The notes below the pieces were generated by a model. It did no database searches. It was not told the origin of the DNA and was given only the letters and a program-made list of their open reading frames with translations. From Pseudomonas gregormendelii (lineage in GTDB: Bacteria > Pseudomonadota > Gammaproteobacteria > Pseudomonadales > Pseudomonadaceae), in the NCBI RefSeq assembly GCF_017114825.1, contig NZ_JADEVO010000010.1, positions 78,729 through 142,728 on the forward strand: DNA of 64,000 nucleotides, read 5' to 3'. The first letter of the stretch is position 1; each line of letters begins with the position of its first letter. Shown here one piece after another: positions 1 through 10,014 of this stretch. The position numbers and the translations under genes are program-made.

Positions 1-485
1 ATGTAGGAAAGAATTTCCAGGCCGCGATAACCCACATACGCGGTGGCGCAAAAGGCCAGGCCGAACAGCACCATCAAGCCCAGCACGGGGCCGTCGCCCA
101 GACCGAAGTATTTGCCCAGCACCACGGCGGCGGTCGCGGTGCCCCAGGCGTACCAGCCGATCTGGGTAAATCCCAGGATCAGGTCGCTGAGCTTGCTGCC
201 CACTTCGCCAAAACAGAAACGCCCCATCAGCACCGAATTGAGACCGCTCTTGAAGGCGATGTATCCCAGGGCTGCGGCGTATAGCCCCAACAGCAGGTTA
301 CCGACAAGAATCACCGCCATCATCTCGCCGAAACTGAACGCCACGCCAAGCTTGCCGCCGGCGAACATGGTAGCGGTGAAAAAGGTGAAGCCCAGTAACA
401 CCATGGCGGTGGAGGCCAGGCCTTTGCGCGCGTGCAGGGGGACTTCGCTGAGGGGATAGTCGTTGCCGGGGGCGTTTTGCGTCAT
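1..485 (-). CDS. codB: Cytosine permease, NCS1 family (C-terminal part outside window)
   Basis: The first 161 residues of a CodB-type permease, an inner-membrane protein that takes up cytosine for deamination to uracil. The short polar N-terminus, the Pro-Leu-x-Glu-Val-Pro segment before the first membrane helix, and successive hydrophobic helices rich in small residues match the NCS1 family. The start ATG has an AAAGGAA ribosome site 6-7 bases upstream. The frame stays open to the left edge, so the rest of the gene (normally about 420 residues) lies outside. The hydrolase gene upstream on the same strand ends 71 bp away and could be co-transcribed. A codA deaminase gene would be expected downstream but cannot be seen. 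Confidence 0.85.
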   Translation of the reverse strand, partial: MTQNAPGNDYPLSEVPLHARKGLASTAMVLLGFTFFTATMFAGGKLGVAFSFGEMMAVILVGNLLLGLYAAALGYIAFKSGLNSVLMGRFCFGEVGSKLSDLILGFTQIGWYAWGTATAAVVLGKYFGLGDGPVLGLMVLFGLAFCATAYVGYRGLEILSY

Positions 486-556
486 GAGGCGTTCCTTTGC
501 TGGAGGGAGGACGCGAGGAGGGTTGCAGTGGTCGTGCCAATGTCGCGGGTCTGGGC

Positions 557-1381
557 TCAGGGGAGTAATGGCAGGAAACGTAATAGCGCCGCGACGATGG
601 CCTCCGGGGCATCTTCCTGCATTAGGTGCCCGGCATCGGCGATCGGATGAAACTGCGACCCTGGAATCATCTGGTGCAGCGCACGCCCGCGGTCGATGGG
701 GATCCACTGATCGTCCTCGCCCCACAGGATCTGCACGGGACACCGAACGTTCGGGTACTGGTTTTCGACTTCTTGGGTATAACGCTCGTCCATCTGCGCT
801 ATTTGTCGATAGAACGCTGCCTGCCCCGGATCGCCCAGCCACGGCTTTACATAGGGCGCGAGTTCCTCATCGGGGATATCACGCTTGATCGCTCCACGGA
901 TATAAGCCGGCACGATGGCGCGCTGGATGTAATCGGGCAAGCCACTGAACGCTGCTTCATGCTGGCGCACGTGCTGCACGAAAGGTGAGCCCCAGGGCGT
1001 GAGCGCCACCGGGTCGATCAGCGTCAAGCTGCGGTAATCCTTGCCGTTGAGCAAGTGCGCGCGCAACGCGGTGGCGCCGCCGAAGTCATGGGCAACCACA
1101 TCCGGGCGGTCCAGCCCCCAATGTTCCAGCAGTCGCGCCAGCAGCTCGTTCTGAATGCCCAGTGACACATCGCCGTCGATCTTCTCCGACTGCCCGTAGC
1201 CCATAAGGTCGAAGTAGTGCACACGGTGGGAGGCAATGAAATGCGGCGCGATGCGGTGCCAGACATGGGACGAGAAGGGCGTGCCATGCACGAACACCAG
1301 CGGCGGGCCGTCGCCGCGTACGGCGAAGCGGATGGCGTGTCCGTTGAAGCGATAGGTTTGGGGCAGCGGCCAGTCAGTCAT
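557..1381 (-). CDS. Alpha/beta hydrolase with aspartate nucleophile (haloalkane dehalogenase/epoxide hydrolase-like)
   Basis: A 274-residue alpha/beta-hydrolase fold enzyme, probably cytoplasmic. The oxyanion-hole motif HGTP lies near residues 32-35. The nucleophile elbow reads A-H-D-F-G-G, so the nucleophile is Asp99 rather than Ser. An acidic GEDD strand end and a DAGH histidine near the C-terminus complete the triad. An Asp nucleophile is known from haloalkane and fluoroacetate dehalogenases and epoxide hydrolases, so C-halogen or epoxide hydrolysis is more likely than esterase activity; the substrate is unknown. Two ATGs lie six bases apart. The inner one is chosen because the AGAGGA site is about 8 bases from it but only 2 from the outer one. 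Confidence 0.75.
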   Translation of the reverse strand: MTDWPLPQTYRFNGHAIRFAVRGDGPPLVFVHGTPFSSHVWHRIAPHFIASHRVHYFDLMGYGQSEKIDGDVSLGIQNELLARLLEHWGLDRPDVVAHDFGGATALRAHLLNGKDYRSLTLIDPVALTPWGSPFVQHVRQHEAAFSGLPDYIQRAIVPAYIRGAIKRDIPDEELAPYVKPWLGDPGQAAFYRQIAQMDERYTQEVENQYPNVRCPVQILWGEDDQWIPIDRGRALHQMIPGSQFHPIADAGHLMQEDAPEAIVAALLRFLPLLP

Positions 1382-1423
1382 GCCCATGTCCTCTTGGTGG
1401 GAAAGAGGCCAAAAGCATAGGCA

Positions 1424-1448
1424 TAAAAAAACAGCCCAGGGGGCTGTT
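1424..1448 (-). terminator. Rho-independent terminator downstream of queD
   Basis: On the minus strand an 8-bp stem (AACAGCCC / GGGCTGTT) with a 3-base loop is followed by a run of T. It faces transcription leaving queD, with the REP element lying between gene and terminator. Confidence 0.6.
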
Positions 1449-1483
1449 CGGGTGTTTCACTGACGAAACGCATGTCGTCAATC

Positions 1484-1583
1484 TGTAGGAGCGAGCTTGC
1501 TCGCGATGGTCTTCAACGATAACGCTGGAAGCCTGGCATCCAGCGGCGCTCTCAGGTTTTTCGCGAGCAAGCTCGCTCCTACA
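1484..1583. repeat. REPIN, family A (two inverted REP units)
   Basis: Two inverted copies of a 23-bp unit beginning TGTAGGAGCGAGCTTGCTCG flank a roughly 54-bp spacer. This is the usual REP doublet of Pseudomonas extragenic space. It lies between queD and the hydrolase gene. Confidence 0.85.
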
Positions 1584-1605
1584 GTAGGGGATGTGTTTGT
1601 CTGGG

Positions 1606-1962
1606 TTATTCGCCGCGATAGATGCAGCCACTGGTACAGGTTTCATGGATGCGGATCGCGCTGAGTTCCGGCAGCAATGGCTTCAACTCACCCCAGATCC
1701 ACTTGGCCAGCACTTCACTGGTCGGATTCTCCAGGCCAGGAATGTCATTGAGGTAGTTGTGATCCAGTCGCTCATACAGCGGCTTGAAGATCGCCTTGAT
1801 CTCGGAGAAATCGCGAATCCAGCCGGTATGCGGATCAAGGTCGCCACTGAGGTGAATCGCCACCTTGAACGAGTGACCGTGCAGGCGGCCGCATTTGTGG
1901 CCGTCCGGGACATGGGGCAGGCGGTGGGCGGATTCGAACGTAAACTCTTTGAAGATTTCCAC
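1606..1962 (-). CDS. queD: 6-carboxy-5,6,7,8-tetrahydropterin synthase QueD
   Basis: A 118-residue T-fold enzyme converting dihydroneopterin triphosphate to 6-carboxytetrahydropterin, the second step of queuosine/7-deazaguanine synthesis. Zinc ligands are visible as His13 and the HGH pair (His28, His30), with the catalytic Cys24 just before them. The C-terminal E-T-C-T-S-G segment also fits. The length is normal for the family. The only in-frame start is GTG at 1962, with a weak ribosome site. No preQ1 riboswitch was recognised upstream. Confidence 0.92.
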   Translation of the reverse strand: MEIFKEFTFESAHRLPHVPDGHKCGRLHGHSFKVAIHLSGDLDPHTGWIRDFSEIKAIFKPLYERLDHNYLNDIPGLENPTSEVLAKWIWGELKPLLPELSAIRIHETCTSGCIYRGE

Positions 1963-2036
1963 AGTGTCTTGAGCTCTGTCAGGTGGCGATCGCCGCAGCG
2001 ATAGGGGCAGGCGGCGAGTTTAACAGCTTGTCCTGA

Positions 2037-3116
2037 CTAAAGGGTCAGCAAGCGTTCGCCGAGGCGACCGTTGGCGGCCAGTTCGAGGAACTCGTCGCCC
2101 AGGCGACGGCTTTCGTCCATCGACGCGCGCCAGTACTTCTGCCGGCTTGGCGCATCGCCCATGAAGCGCTTGAAGTCATTGCGGTCGGGCAGCTTGCCGA
2201 AGGGCAGGCGCGCCAGATATTGCCTTGACGGTGCCAGCAACAGCACGTCCTGCAGCCGCGTCGAACAGGCGCGGCGCCAGGGCAGGGTCTTGTCGAACCA
2301 GCCGGGAATGATCCGGTCGGTGAAGTGCGGGTACAGCACGATGTCATTGCCGCTGTAGGGCAGGTCGAGGTGGTAGTCGAGCAGGCCGCCGTCGCGAAAG
2401 GTTCCGGCGCCAGCGCCCGGCAGGTCCCGAACACCTTCCATGACCATGGGGATCGAGCCGGATGCGAGCAGTGCCTGGCGCAGGTTGGCGGCGTTCAATG
2501 CGACGAAGCGCGAGGGGAAATCGGTCAGTGGGTGCACCGGCGGGGCGAGACGTGGATCGTGGATGATCAGCCGTTCGAAATGCCGCGACAGGCGCGAGCG
2601 GTTGCGCAGGTTGTCGGCGATCACCGTCGACAACCCCAGGCCCAGGTGACCACGATGGTCTTGCGCAAGCCGGCCGTGGCTTTTGACCACCATGATGTTC
2701 AGCCGATAATGCGCATTATCGAGAATCGCCGAGTCGCGGCCGTCGAGCAGCTCCTCGAGCATGCGCCGCGAGCTCTGGCTGATCTGTGCCATGGTCACGC
2801 CCTTGTTGAAATCCTGCTCGGTGTACAGCCGGCCGAGACGCCGGATGCCCTCGGCGGCGTCCGGCAGGCAGGCGCTGGCGAAACGCCAGGAGCCCACCGA
2901 GGCGCCGATCAGCGAGCGCTCCCGCGGGGCGGCCGGTAGCCACTCACCGAACAACGCCAGGTCCAGTCCCTGAATCCCCAGGGCTTTGGGGCCACCGGCG
3001 GCGCCGGGCAGCGTGCCGACATCGGCGGCGCTCAGCCCTTGTTCACGGATGCGCGCAAAGGCGCGGGGGCCGGCTTTGAGGGTCAGGGCGGGGAACTTGA
3101 TGTGGATGGCGGTCAT
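2037..3116 (-). CDS. Patatin-like phospholipase family protein
   Basis: A 359-residue protein with the Ser-Asp dyad of patatin-type acyl hydrolases. A glycine-rich oxyanion-hole segment (GAAGGPKALG) lies near residues 39-48. The nucleophile elbow GASVGS places Ser73, and a DGG motif lies in the second half. It probably hydrolyses phospholipids or other acyl esters. There is no signal peptide or transmembrane helix, so it is probably cytoplasmic. An in-frame extension upstream of Met3116 reads as low-quality coding sequence; the start chosen keeps the hydrophobic first strand at the N-terminus. It is convergent with nothing and divergent from the PepSY operon. Confidence 0.75.
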   Translation of the reverse strand: MTAIHIKFPALTLKAGPRAFARIREQGLSAADVGTLPGAAGGPKALGIQGLDLALFGEWLPAAPRERSLIGASVGSWRFASACLPDAAEGIRRLGRLYTEQDFNKGVTMAQISQSSRRMLEELLDGRDSAILDNAHYRLNIMVVKSHGRLAQDHRGHLGLGLSTVIADNLRNRSRLSRHFERLIIHDPRLAPPVHPLTDFPSRFVALNAANLRQALLASGSIPMVMEGVRDLPGAGAGTFRDGGLLDYHLDLPYSGNDIVLYPHFTDRIIPGWFDKTLPWRRACSTRLQDVLLLAPSRQYLARLPFGKLPDRNDFKRFMGDAPSRQKYWRASMDESRRLGDEFLELAANGRLGERLLTL

Positions 3117-3266
3117 ACCGGATCTCGATTCTGGCAAGCGGGAGCGATTATAAGAGATTTCAAAGGCAAACCCTTGCGCAATGCATGATGGCCATTCAGT
3201 TTCAGTTAAGTTCGAATCGTTAAGGTAGCTCCCGTAAAGCAACACCCAAAAAATTCGGAGACACCG

Positions 3267-3575
3267 ATGAAAACCCTGACTGCCCTGTTCACTGCTTCCC
3301 TCGTCGCCATGACCGCCAGCCTAGCCCATGCCCGGGACCTGGGCCCTGATGAAGCCCTGCGGCTGCGCGACGCTGGTACCATTGTGTCTTTCGAGAAGCT
3401 CAATGCTACAGCTCTGTCCAAACACCCGGGCTCCACCATCACCGAGACCGAGCTGGAAGAAGAGTACGGCAAGTTCGTCTACCAGGTGGAGATGCGTGAC
3501 CCACAGGGTCTCGATTGGGACATGGAATTGGACGCTGTCAGCGGGCAGGTTCTCAAGGATCAACAGGATACGTAA
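3267..3575 (+). CDS. PepSY domain protein, periplasmic (first of tandem pair)
   Basis: A 102-residue protein with a Sec signal peptide (cleavage after A-H-A near residue 22) and a small PepSY-type domain. The hallmark C-terminal pattern E-x-x-Y-x-F-V-Y-Q-V-E followed by a D-x-x-x-G-x-V-L strand is present. It resembles the next gene over its full length, so the two look like a tandem duplication. It heads a four-gene operon with a two-component system and overlaps the next start by one base (TAATG). PepSY proteins beside sensor kinases may modulate signalling or bind metal; that role here is inference. Confidence 0.8.
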   Translation: MKTLTALFTASLVAMTASLAHARDLGPDEALRLRDAGTIVSFEKLNATALSKHPGSTITETELEEEYGKFVYQVEMRDPQGLDWDMELDAVSGQVLKDQQDT

Positions 3576-3898
3576 TGAAGGTGCATTTTTTGTCCGGCAC
3601 GCGCGCCAGCCTCCGAGTGGGGCTGGCGCTGCTGGTCTTCTGCTCTGTGGTGATGGCCCGCGACCTGGATCAGGACGAAGCCCTGCGCCTGCGCCAGCAA
3701 GGGGTGATCATGCCCCTGGAGCAGCTGCTGCAGCAGGCCCTGGATCGCTATCCAGGGGCCAAATTGCTGGAAGCCGAGCTTGAAGAAAAACACGACGTCT
3801 ACATTTATGAAGTCGAACTGTTGACCGCCGAAGGCGTAGTCCGCGAGCTGGACCTCGACGCCACCACTGGCCAGTTACTGAAAGACAAGGAAGATTGA
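3575..3898 (+). CDS. PepSY domain protein, periplasmic (second of tandem pair)
   Basis: A 107-residue protein starting on the ATG that overlaps the previous stop. It has an N-terminal hydrophobic signal segment, then an A-R-D-L-x-x-D-E-A-L-R-L-R block shared with its neighbour, and a C-terminal PepSY strand pattern (Y-I-Y-E-V-E-L, D-L-D-A-x-T-G-x-L-L). It ends 3 bp before the response regulator start, so translation is probably coupled. The order PepSY-PepSY-regulator-kinase resembles my recollection of the P. aeruginosa bqs/car (Fe(II)- or Ca2+-responsive) locus. That link is inferred from gene order only. Confidence 0.8.
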   Translation: MKVHFLSGTRASLRVGLALLVFCSVVMARDLDQDEALRLRQQGVIMPLEQLLQQALDRYPGAKLLEAELEEKHDVYIYEVELLTAEGVVRELDLDATTGQLLKDKED

Positions 3899-3901
3899 CC
3901 G

Positions 3902-4570
3902 ATGCGCTTGCTTCTCGTGGAAGACCACGTGCCCCTGGCCGACGAATTGATGGCCGGTCTGAACCGCCAGGGGTATGCCGTGGACTGGCTGGCCGACGGC
4001 CGCGATGCGGTGTACCAGGGCAGCAGCGAGCCTTATGACCTGATCATCCTCGACCTTGGCCTGCCTGGTTTGCCCGGGCTTGAGGTGCTGGCGCAATGGC
4101 GCGCCGGTGGTCTGTCGACACCCGTGCTGATCCTGACCGCGCGCGGTTCCTGGTCCGAACGCATCGAAGGCCTCAAGGCCGGCGCCGACGATTACCTGAC
4201 CAAACCCTTTCACCCCGAAGAGCTGCATTTGCGCGTCCAGGCGCTGTTGCGCCGCTCCCACGGCCAGGCCAACCAGCCGACGCTCAAGGCGGCGGGCCTG
4301 CATCTGGATGAAGGCCGCCAATGTGTGACGCGGGACGGTGCCGACATCTTGCTCACCGCTGCGGAATTTCGCCTGCTGCGCTATTTCATGCTGCACCCCG
4401 AACAGATCCTGTCCAAGAGCCACCTGGCAGAGCACCTCTACGACGGTGAAACAGAGCGTGATTCCAACGTGCTGGAGGTCCACGTCAATCATCTGCGACG
4501 CAAGCTGGGCCGCAGCGTGATCGAAACCCGTCGCGGCCAGGGTTACCTGTTCGGCGGGCAAGCCAAGTGA
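3902..4570 (+). CDS. OmpR/PhoB-family response regulator
   Basis: A 222-residue regulator with an N-terminal receiver domain: the acidic pair E7-D8, phosphoacceptor Asp51 in I-L-D-L-G-L-P-G, and a Lys in L-T-K-P-F near residue 101. The C-terminal winged-helix DNA-binding domain ends in the usual R-G-x-G-Y-x-F segment. It accepts phosphate from the kinase encoded next; the genes overlap by four bases (GTGA). It should control transcription of its own operon and metal- or envelope-related genes, as relatives of the QseB/PmrA type do. Confidence 0.9.
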   Translation: MRLLLVEDHVPLADELMAGLNRQGYAVDWLADGRDAVYQGSSEPYDLIILDLGLPGLPGLEVLAQWRAGGLSTPVLILTARGSWSERIEGLKAGADDYLTKPFHPEELHLRVQALLRRSHGQANQPTLKAAGLHLDEGRQCVTRDGADILLTAAEFRLLRYFMLHPEQILSKSHLAEHLYDGETERDSNVLEVHVNHLRRKLGRSVIETRRGQGYLFGGQAK

Positions 4571-5880
4571 GGTCGATCCAGCGCCGCTTGAGCCTGGGCC
4601 TGATCAGCGTGATGGTGATTGTCGGCCTGGTATTGGCGCAGACCAGCCTGTGGCTGTTCGAAATGGGCTTGCAGCGCTACCTTGAGGCGGGCCTGCGCAA
4701 CGACAGCGAGAACCTGCTGGTGGCACTGGTACGTGGGCCCCAGGGTTTGCAACTGGAGGAGCGGCACCTGGCGCCGGCCTATCAGCGGCCGTTCTCCGGG
4801 CACTACTTCCGCATCGACTTCGCCGACAAACATTGGCGCTCGCGATCCCTGTGGGACCAGGAGTTTCCCCAACTCACTGAATCGGGGCTGCACAGCAACC
4901 TGCAACTGGGGCCCGAGGGCCAGCAGTTGCTGGTGTTGCGTTCTGACTATCGGCGGCTGGGGCAGTCGATTTCCATCAGCGTGGCGCAGGACTACACCCC
5001 GGTGCGCGACAGTTTCCTGCGCATGCAACAGGTCGGCCTCGGGCTGGGACTGGCGGGGCTGCTGCTGATTCTGGTGCTGCAACGGGTCACCGTACGTCGA
5101 GCATTGCGTCCCCTGGAAAAGGCCCGCGAGCAGATCGCCCAGTTGCAACAGGGGCAGCGCTCGCAGCTGGACGATCAGGTCCCGGTAGAGCTGGAGCCGT
5201 TGGTGGCGCAGATCAACCATCTGCTGGCGCACACCGAGGACAGCCTCAAGCGCTCGCGCAATGCCCTGGGCAATCTTGGTCACTCCTTGAAAACCCCGCT
5301 GGCGGTGTTGGTGAGCCTGGCCTCGAGTGAAAAACTCGATGACCACCCCGAATTGCGCAGGATCTTCAAGGAGCAGCTGGAGCAGGTCCGGCAAAGGCTC
5401 AATCGAGAGCTCAATCGCGCAAGGTTGTCCGGCGATGCGCTGCCGGGCGCCTTGTTCGATTGCGCTGGCGAGTTACCGGGGTTGCTGGCGACGCTGAACA
5501 TGATCCACGGTGAACATTTGCACCTGAGCTACCGCGCGCCCCAGGGGCTGCAACTGCCCTGGGATCGTGAAGACCTGCTGGAACTGCTCGGCAACCTGCT
5601 GGACAACGCCTGCAAATGGGCGGATGCCGAGGTGCGCTTGAGCGTGGTGGAGACGACGGCAGGGTTTGAGTTGGATGTGGAGGATGACGGGCCGGGAATA
5701 CCCGAGGATCAACGGACCCAGGTCTTCAGCCGCGGCACCCGTTTGGATGAGCAAACCGATGGGCACGGCCTGGGGCTGGGGATCGTGCGCGATATCGTCG
5801 ACACGTGGGGCGGGGTGTTGCGCCTGGAAGAGAGTGAGTGGGGCGGGTTGCGGGTGGTGATTGAACTGCCCAGGCGCTGA
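4567..5880 (+). CDS. Sensor histidine kinase (PhoQ/QseC/BqsS-like)
   Basis: A 437-residue inner-membrane kinase. It has a first membrane helix near residues 9-28, a periplasmic sensor of about 130 residues, a second helix near 155-175, and a short HAMP. The H-box L-G-H-S-L-K-T-P-L places His239. An N-box (N-L-L-D-N-A), G1 (D-D-G-P-G-I-P) and G2 (G-H-G-L-G-L-G) follow. The start is GTG overlapping the regulator stop. The periplasmic part holds an L-E-E-R-H segment but no exact R-E-x-x-E motif as described for the Fe(II) sensor BqsS, so the signal is uncertain. Confidence 0.88.
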   Translation: MRSIQRRLSLGLISVMVIVGLVLAQTSLWLFEMGLQRYLEAGLRNDSENLLVALVRGPQGLQLEERHLAPAYQRPFSGHYFRIDFADKHWRSRSLWDQEFPQLTESGLHSNLQLGPEGQQLLVLRSDYRRLGQSISISVAQDYTPVRDSFLRMQQVGLGLGLAGLLLILVLQRVTVRRALRPLEKAREQIAQLQQGQRSQLDDQVPVELEPLVAQINHLLAHTEDSLKRSRNALGNLGHSLKTPLAVLVSLASSEKLDDHPELRRIFKEQLEQVRQRLNRELNRARLSGDALPGALFDCAGELPGLLATLNMIHGEHLHLSYRAPQGLQLPWDREDLLELLGNLLDNACKWADAEVRLSVVETTAGFELDVEDDGPGIPEDQRTQVFSRGTRLDEQTDGHGLGLGIVRDIVDTWGGVLRLEESEWGGLRVVIELPRR

Positions 5881-5903
5881 GACCTGAAACTGCCCCAAAG
5901 TCC

Positions 5904-5993
5904 CTGCGGGAGCCAGCCTGCTCGCCATAGCGGTGTGTCAGTCGACATCTAGTTGCCTGACACTCTGCTATCGCGAGCAGGCTCGCTCCCACA
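5904..5993. repeat. REPIN, family A
   Basis: Inverted REP units (TGCGGGAGCCAGCCTGCTCG and the mirror TCGCGAGCAGGCTCGCTCCC) lie in the convergent gap between the kinase and a chemoreceptor gene. Confidence 0.85.
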
Positions 5994-6035
5994 TTGGCTC
6001 TTGCACATTGGCTCACCCGTGCGCTGTGGAGTGGC

Positions 6036-8183
6036 TCACACGCGAAACTGATCCATCAGGCTCTGCTGCTGATTCGCCAGGCTGTTGAGTGACTGGCTGA
6101 CCCGCGCCGACTCATTCGCCTGCCCCGACAGCGACTCCGTGACGTCGCGAATCGTCGCCACGTTGTTGTTGATCTCTTCAGCCACGGCGCTCTGTTCTTC
6201 CGCCGCACTGGCGATCTGCAGGTTCATGTCGCTGATCACCGTCACCGCTTCGCCGATCTGGCGCAGGGCGGTCACGGCCTGGCCAACCTGCTCGACGCTG
6301 CCCTGGGCCTGGCGATGGCTGTTGCTCATCGAGCCCACCACCTCCTGTGTACCGCTTTGCAGCTGCTCGATCACCAGGCGGGTTTCCTCGACCGACTCCT
6401 GGGTACGTCGCGCCAGGTTGCGCACCTCATCGGCCACTACGGCAAAGCCGCGACCGGCTTCACCCGCGCGAGCGGCTTCGATGGCGGCGTTCAAGGCCAG
6501 CAGGTTGGTTTGTTCGGCGATGGCGCGAATCACTTCCAGCACCGAGCCGATTTTCTCGCTGTTGGCTGCCAGGCCTTCGACCTGCACCATCGCCGCACTC
6601 ATGTCGGCGGCAAGGTTGTCGATGCTGGTGGTGGTCTGGTCGATCACGGTCAGGCCACGGCGAGTCGCATGGTCCGCGTCGCGGGCGGCCTGGGCGGCTT
6701 GCGCTGCACTGCGGGCGACGTCCTGGGCGGTGGCGCTCATTTCGTGGGACGCGGTGGCAACCTGGTCCACCTGGCGATACTGCTGCTCCATGCCGGCGCT
6801 GGTCTGAGTGGCGATCGCGGAGGATTGGTCAGCCGTGCTGCGCGCATCCTGCACCGAGCGTTTCACTTCGGCGATGATTGGCTGCAGCTTGTCCAGGAAG
6901 CGGTTGAACCAGCCGGCCAACTGGCCCAGTTCGTCCTGCTTGTCGTAGGCCAGTCGGCGGGTCAGGTCGCCTTCGCCGCTGGCGATGTCTTCGAGCATGC
7001 GCGCCACCCCGAGGATCGGTTTGGTCACACTGCGGGCCATCAGCCACACCAGCAGCAGGCCGATCAACGCGGCCAGCACGCCCAGGCCCAGTTCAACCAG
7101 GGTGCCAGTGGTGTTGCTCTCATCGAGTTGTCGTTCCAGGGCTTCGGCAGGACCGACCAGGACTTTTTCCGGCACTTGCAGCAGCACGCCCCAGGATTTG
7201 CCACCGGGGATCGGCTCGAAGGGTGCGAGCACCTTGAGCTGTTGGTCGCTGTGCAGGCTGGCTGTCTTGTCGCTGGTCGCCAGCAAACGAATCAGCTCGG
7301 CGCCGCTGCTCTTGTCGACACTGTCCAGGCGCTGGCTGAGTTTGCTCGAGTCCGGGCTGTAGCCGGCCAGCAGGCCGACCGGGCTGATGATGCTGACGTG
7401 GGTCTGGCCGTCGTAGAGCTTCTTGCTCGCCGCCTGGCTGATCGATTGCAGGCTGTTGAGGTTGATGTCCACCGACAGCGAAGCGATGACCTTGCCGTTG
7501 ACCATCAGCGGAAAGACGATGCTGGTCATCAACACGTCCTGGCCGTCGATCTTGTAGAAGTACGGCTCGATGACGCACGGCTTGAGCGAGGTGCGCGGGC
7601 AGGTGAACCAGGCGTTGGCCGGTTCGCCGCTGGGGCCGGCATTGGTGTCGGCCATGTCGCTTTCCGGCAACGCCATGGACGTTACCTGGCCCGGAGTGGG
7701 CTGCGACCAGTACAGGGCGAAGCGGCCCTTGTCGTTGCTGCCCAGCTCGGCCTGGCCGGCGAACAGTTCGTCTTTGCCGTCCAGGGCATTGACTTCGAAC
7801 ACCAGTGACAGGCCGAGCAGTTCCGGGTTGGCCTGCAGTGCCGACTTGACCTGGCGGGTCAGGTCTTCGCGCAGGTCGAAGGCGTCGAGGAAGCGCTTTT
7901 CCGCCTGGTCGCGCAGGAACAGCACCTGGCGCGAGAAGCCATGGCCGTATTGGTAGGCGTCCATGAACTGCTGGCGAATGACCAGCGCCTGGTTTTCACC
8001 CTGGGATTGAATACGTGCCTGGGCGGCTTCATTGAGCATCTCCGTGCTCGAGGCCTTCACCAAGGCGGAACTGTGCTCCATGCGATACAGCGAAAGACCC
8101 ACCAGCAGGGTCACGATACCCGCCAGGCAAAGCCCGGCCAGCAGGGTGATTTTCCATTGAATGGAAAGTTGTCTGAGCGACAT
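6036..8183 (-). CDS. Methyl-accepting chemotaxis protein with large periplasmic (dCache-type) sensor
   Basis: A 715-residue transmembrane chemoreceptor. The first helix is near residues 12-36, followed by a periplasmic sensor of about 320 residues consistent with a double-Cache fold. The second helix is near 362-386, followed by HAMP and a long cytoplasmic coiled coil. The conserved hairpin tip [18 protein letters not shown] is intact. The sensor contains F-T-C-P-R and P-C-V-I-E-P-Y segments with two cysteines. dCache receptors often bind amino acids, amines or organic acids; the ligand here is unknown. It is transcribed alone and separated from neighbours by REPINs on both sides. Confidence 0.92.
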   Translation of the reverse strand: MSLRQLSIQWKITLLAGLCLAGIVTLLVGLSLYRMEHSSALVKASSTEMLNEAAQARIQSQGENQALVIRQQFMDAYQYGHGFSRQVLFLRDQAEKRFLDAFDLREDLTRQVKSALQANPELLGLSLVFEVNALDGKDELFAGQAELGSNDKGRFALYWSQPTPGQVTSMALPESDMADTNAGPSGEPANAWFTCPRTSLKPCVIEPYFYKIDGQDVLMTSIVFPLMVNGKVIASLSVDINLNSLQSISQAASKKLYDGQTHVSIISPVGLLAGYSPDSSKLSQRLDSVDKSSGAELIRLLATSDKTASLHSDQQLKVLAPFEPIPGGKSWGVLLQVPEKVLVGPAEALERQLDESNTTGTLVELGLGVLAALIGLLLVWLMARSVTKPILGVARMLEDIASGEGDLTRRLAYDKQDELGQLAGWFNRFLDKLQPIIAEVKRSVQDARSTADQSSAIATQTSAGMEQQYRQVDQVATASHEMSATAQDVARSAAQAAQAARDADHATRRGLTVIDQTTTSIDNLAADMSAAMVQVEGLAANSEKIGSVLEVIRAIAEQTNLLALNAAIEAARAGEAGRGFAVVADEVRNLARRTQESVEETRLVIEQLQSGTQEVVGSMSNSHRQAQGSVEQVGQAVTALRQIGEAVTVISDMNLQIASAAEEQSAVAEEINNNVATIRDVTESLSGQANESARVSQSLNSLANQQQSLMDQFRV

Positions 8184-8280
8184 GGAGACGTCCTTATTCG
8201 ATAAATATCTGCGGCTTGGTACTGTAGCGGCCGTTACTCGGGATTCTTGATGGTGTTTACCGAATATCGAATTTCACCCG

Positions 8281-8371
8281 GTAGGAGCTGCCGAAGGCTG
8301 CGATCTTTTGATTTTCAATGTTCTTGATGACGCCAGAAGCTCAAAAGATCGCAGCCTGCGGCAGCTCGTAC
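8281..8371. repeat. REPIN, family B
   Basis: Inverted copies of a second REP type (GTAGGAGCTGCCGAAGGCTG... and its mirror, each ending in the AAAAGATCGCAG core). It sits in the 322-bp gap 8184-8505. The rest of that gap holds the two divergent 5' regions, and no other element was recognised in it. Confidence 0.85.
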
Positions 8372-8505
8372 GGGATCGTGTTGGCTTTGACAAGCTGGCA
8401 GTGCTGCGGCACAGTGCGCGCCCTCTAATAAAACCCATTCTAAAATCCGCTGGCGGCTCTTCGCAGACTGCCGGCTGAGCTCATTCTGCTTGCCTTGAGG
8501 TAACG

Positions 8506-9825
8506 ATGATTAATGCAGTAATTGCTGCGGTCGGCGTCATGCTGATACTCAGCCTGTCCCGCGTACACGTAGTGATCGCGCTGATCGTGGGCGCGCTGGT
8601 CGGTGGCCTGACCGGCGGCCTGGGCATCGACGCCACGCTTAAAGCGTTCAACAGCGGCCTTGGGGGCGGGGCTACCGTTGCGCTGTCCTATGCCTTGCTG
8701 GGGGCGTTCGCGGTGGCGATTGCCAAGTCGGGGATGGCCCATGCCCTGGCAGACAAGGCGCTGGCCATGGTTGATCGCCAGCACGCCAGCAGTGGCGGCC
8801 GGGTCAAATGGTTGCTGATCGGCCTGCTGGGGGTCGTGGCCATCGCCTCGCAAAACATCTTGCCGATACATATCGCCTTTATTCCGTTGCTGGTGCCGCC
8901 GCTTTTGTACGTGCTGACCAAGTTGCAACTGGATCGACGGTTGATCGCCTGCGTCATGACCTTCGGGCTGATCACGCCGTACATGTTCCTGCCGGTGGGC
9001 TTTGGCAACATCTTCCTCAACGAGATCCTGCTGGCCAACGTCGCCCGCAGCGGCGTTGATATCAGCGGCATCAATGTCACCCACGCGATGGGTATCCCGG
9101 CGCTGGGCATGGTGTTTGGCCTGGCGATTGCGTTTTTCAGCTACCGCAAGAAGCGCGTCTACGACCTGGGCAAGATCGAGCAGGTCGAGCAGGTGGCGGT
9201 GCAATACAACCCGCTGAGCCTGATGGTCGCGGGCCTGGCGATCATCGCCGCGTTCGTGATCCAGCTGCTGCTCGACTCGATGATCATTGGCGCCCTGGCA
9301 GGGTTTCTGATTTTCTCGGTGTCGGGAATTGTGAAGTGGCGTGATACCGACGATCTGTTCACCGAAGGCATGAAGATGATGGCGATGATCGGCTTCATCA
9401 TGATCGCCGCCTCGGGGTTTGGCGAAGTGATCAAGGCCACTGGCGATGTGCAGTCGCTGGTCGTAACCGCCGCTTCCTGGATCGGTCACAGCAAGGCCAT
9501 TGGTGCCTTGTTGATGTTACTGGTGGGGTTGCTGGTGACCATGGGCATCGGGTCGTCGTTCTCGACGGTGCCGATCCTGGCGGTGATTTTCGTGCCACTG
9601 TGCGTGCAGCTGGGCTTCAGCCCGCTGGCGATCGTGTGCATCGTCGGCACTGCAGGTGCACTCGGGGATGCGGGCTCCCCAGCCTCCGATTCGACCCTCG
9701 GCCCGACCTCCGGCTTGAACGTCGATGGCCAGCATCACCATATCTGGGACACTGTGGTGCCGACTTTCCTGCACTACAACCTGCCGCTGCTGGCCTTCGG
9801 CTGGGTGGCGGCGATGGTGTTGTGA
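8506..9825 (+). CDS. Na+/H+ antiporter family (NhaC/YuiF-like) permease
   Basis: A 439-residue polytopic inner-membrane protein with about 11-12 hydrophobic segments. Features of the Na_H_antiport_2-type family are visible: an early [10 protein letters not shown] loop, an [13 protein letters not shown] half-site, and a C-terminal [15 protein letters not shown] loop. Members exchange Na+ and H+ or carry amino acids, so the substrate is not settled. It lies between two chemoreceptor genes, which may reflect a shared nutrient theme, but it is not in an operon with either. Confidence 0.8.
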   Translation: MINAVIAAVGVMLILSLSRVHVVIALIVGALVGGLTGGLGIDATLKAFNSGLGGGATVALSYALLGAFAVAIAKSGMAHALADKALAMVDRQHASSGGRVKWLLIGLLGVVAIASQNILPIHIAFIPLLVPPLLYVLTKLQLDRRLIACVMTFGLITPYMFLPVGFGNIFLNEILLANVARSGVDISGINVTHAMGIPALGMVFGLAIAFFSYRKKRVYDLGKIEQVEQVAVQYNPLSLMVAGLAIIAAFVIQLLLDSMIIGALAGFLIFSVSGIVKWRDTDDLFTEGMKMMAMIGFIMIAASGFGEVIKATGDVQSLVVTAASWIGHSKAIGALLMLLVGLLVTMGIGSSFSTVPILAVIFVPLCVQLGFSPLAIVCIVGTAGALGDAGSPASDSTLGPTSGLNVDGQHHHIWDTVVPTFLHYNLPLLAFGWVAAMVL

Positions 9826-9849
9826 TCCCCACGCCTCACTGATCTCCCC

Positions 9850-9937
9850 TGTGGGAGTGAGCCTGCTCGCGATGACGGCCTGACTTTCCATTGATGTTGG
9901 CTGACACTCCGCTATCGCGAGCAGGCTCACGCCTACA
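9850..9937. repeat. REPIN, family A
   Basis: Inverted REP units with the cores AGCCTGCTCGCGAT and ATCGCGAGCAGGCT lie in the gap after the permease gene. Confidence 0.85.
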
Positions 9938-10014
9938 GTGGGTGATATTCAACTTTTGCTCCGGCGTGCCGTTAAAGCTTCCAGGCACGCCAATAAATCA
10001 AAAGAGTGAATGTC

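Noticed and set aside
1606..2040. preQ1 riboswitch upstream of queD
   Set aside because: No recognisable aptamer pattern in the short leader.
6315..7808. 497-codon plus-strand frame opposite the chemoreceptor gene
   Set aside because: Shadow frame with no recognisable protein features; the chemoreceptor on the other strand is certain.
8440..9489. Long minus-strand open frame opposite the Na+/H+ antiporter-type gene
   Set aside because: His/Gln/Asp-rich translation typical of antisense GC-rich DNA; the plus-strand gene is clearly real.
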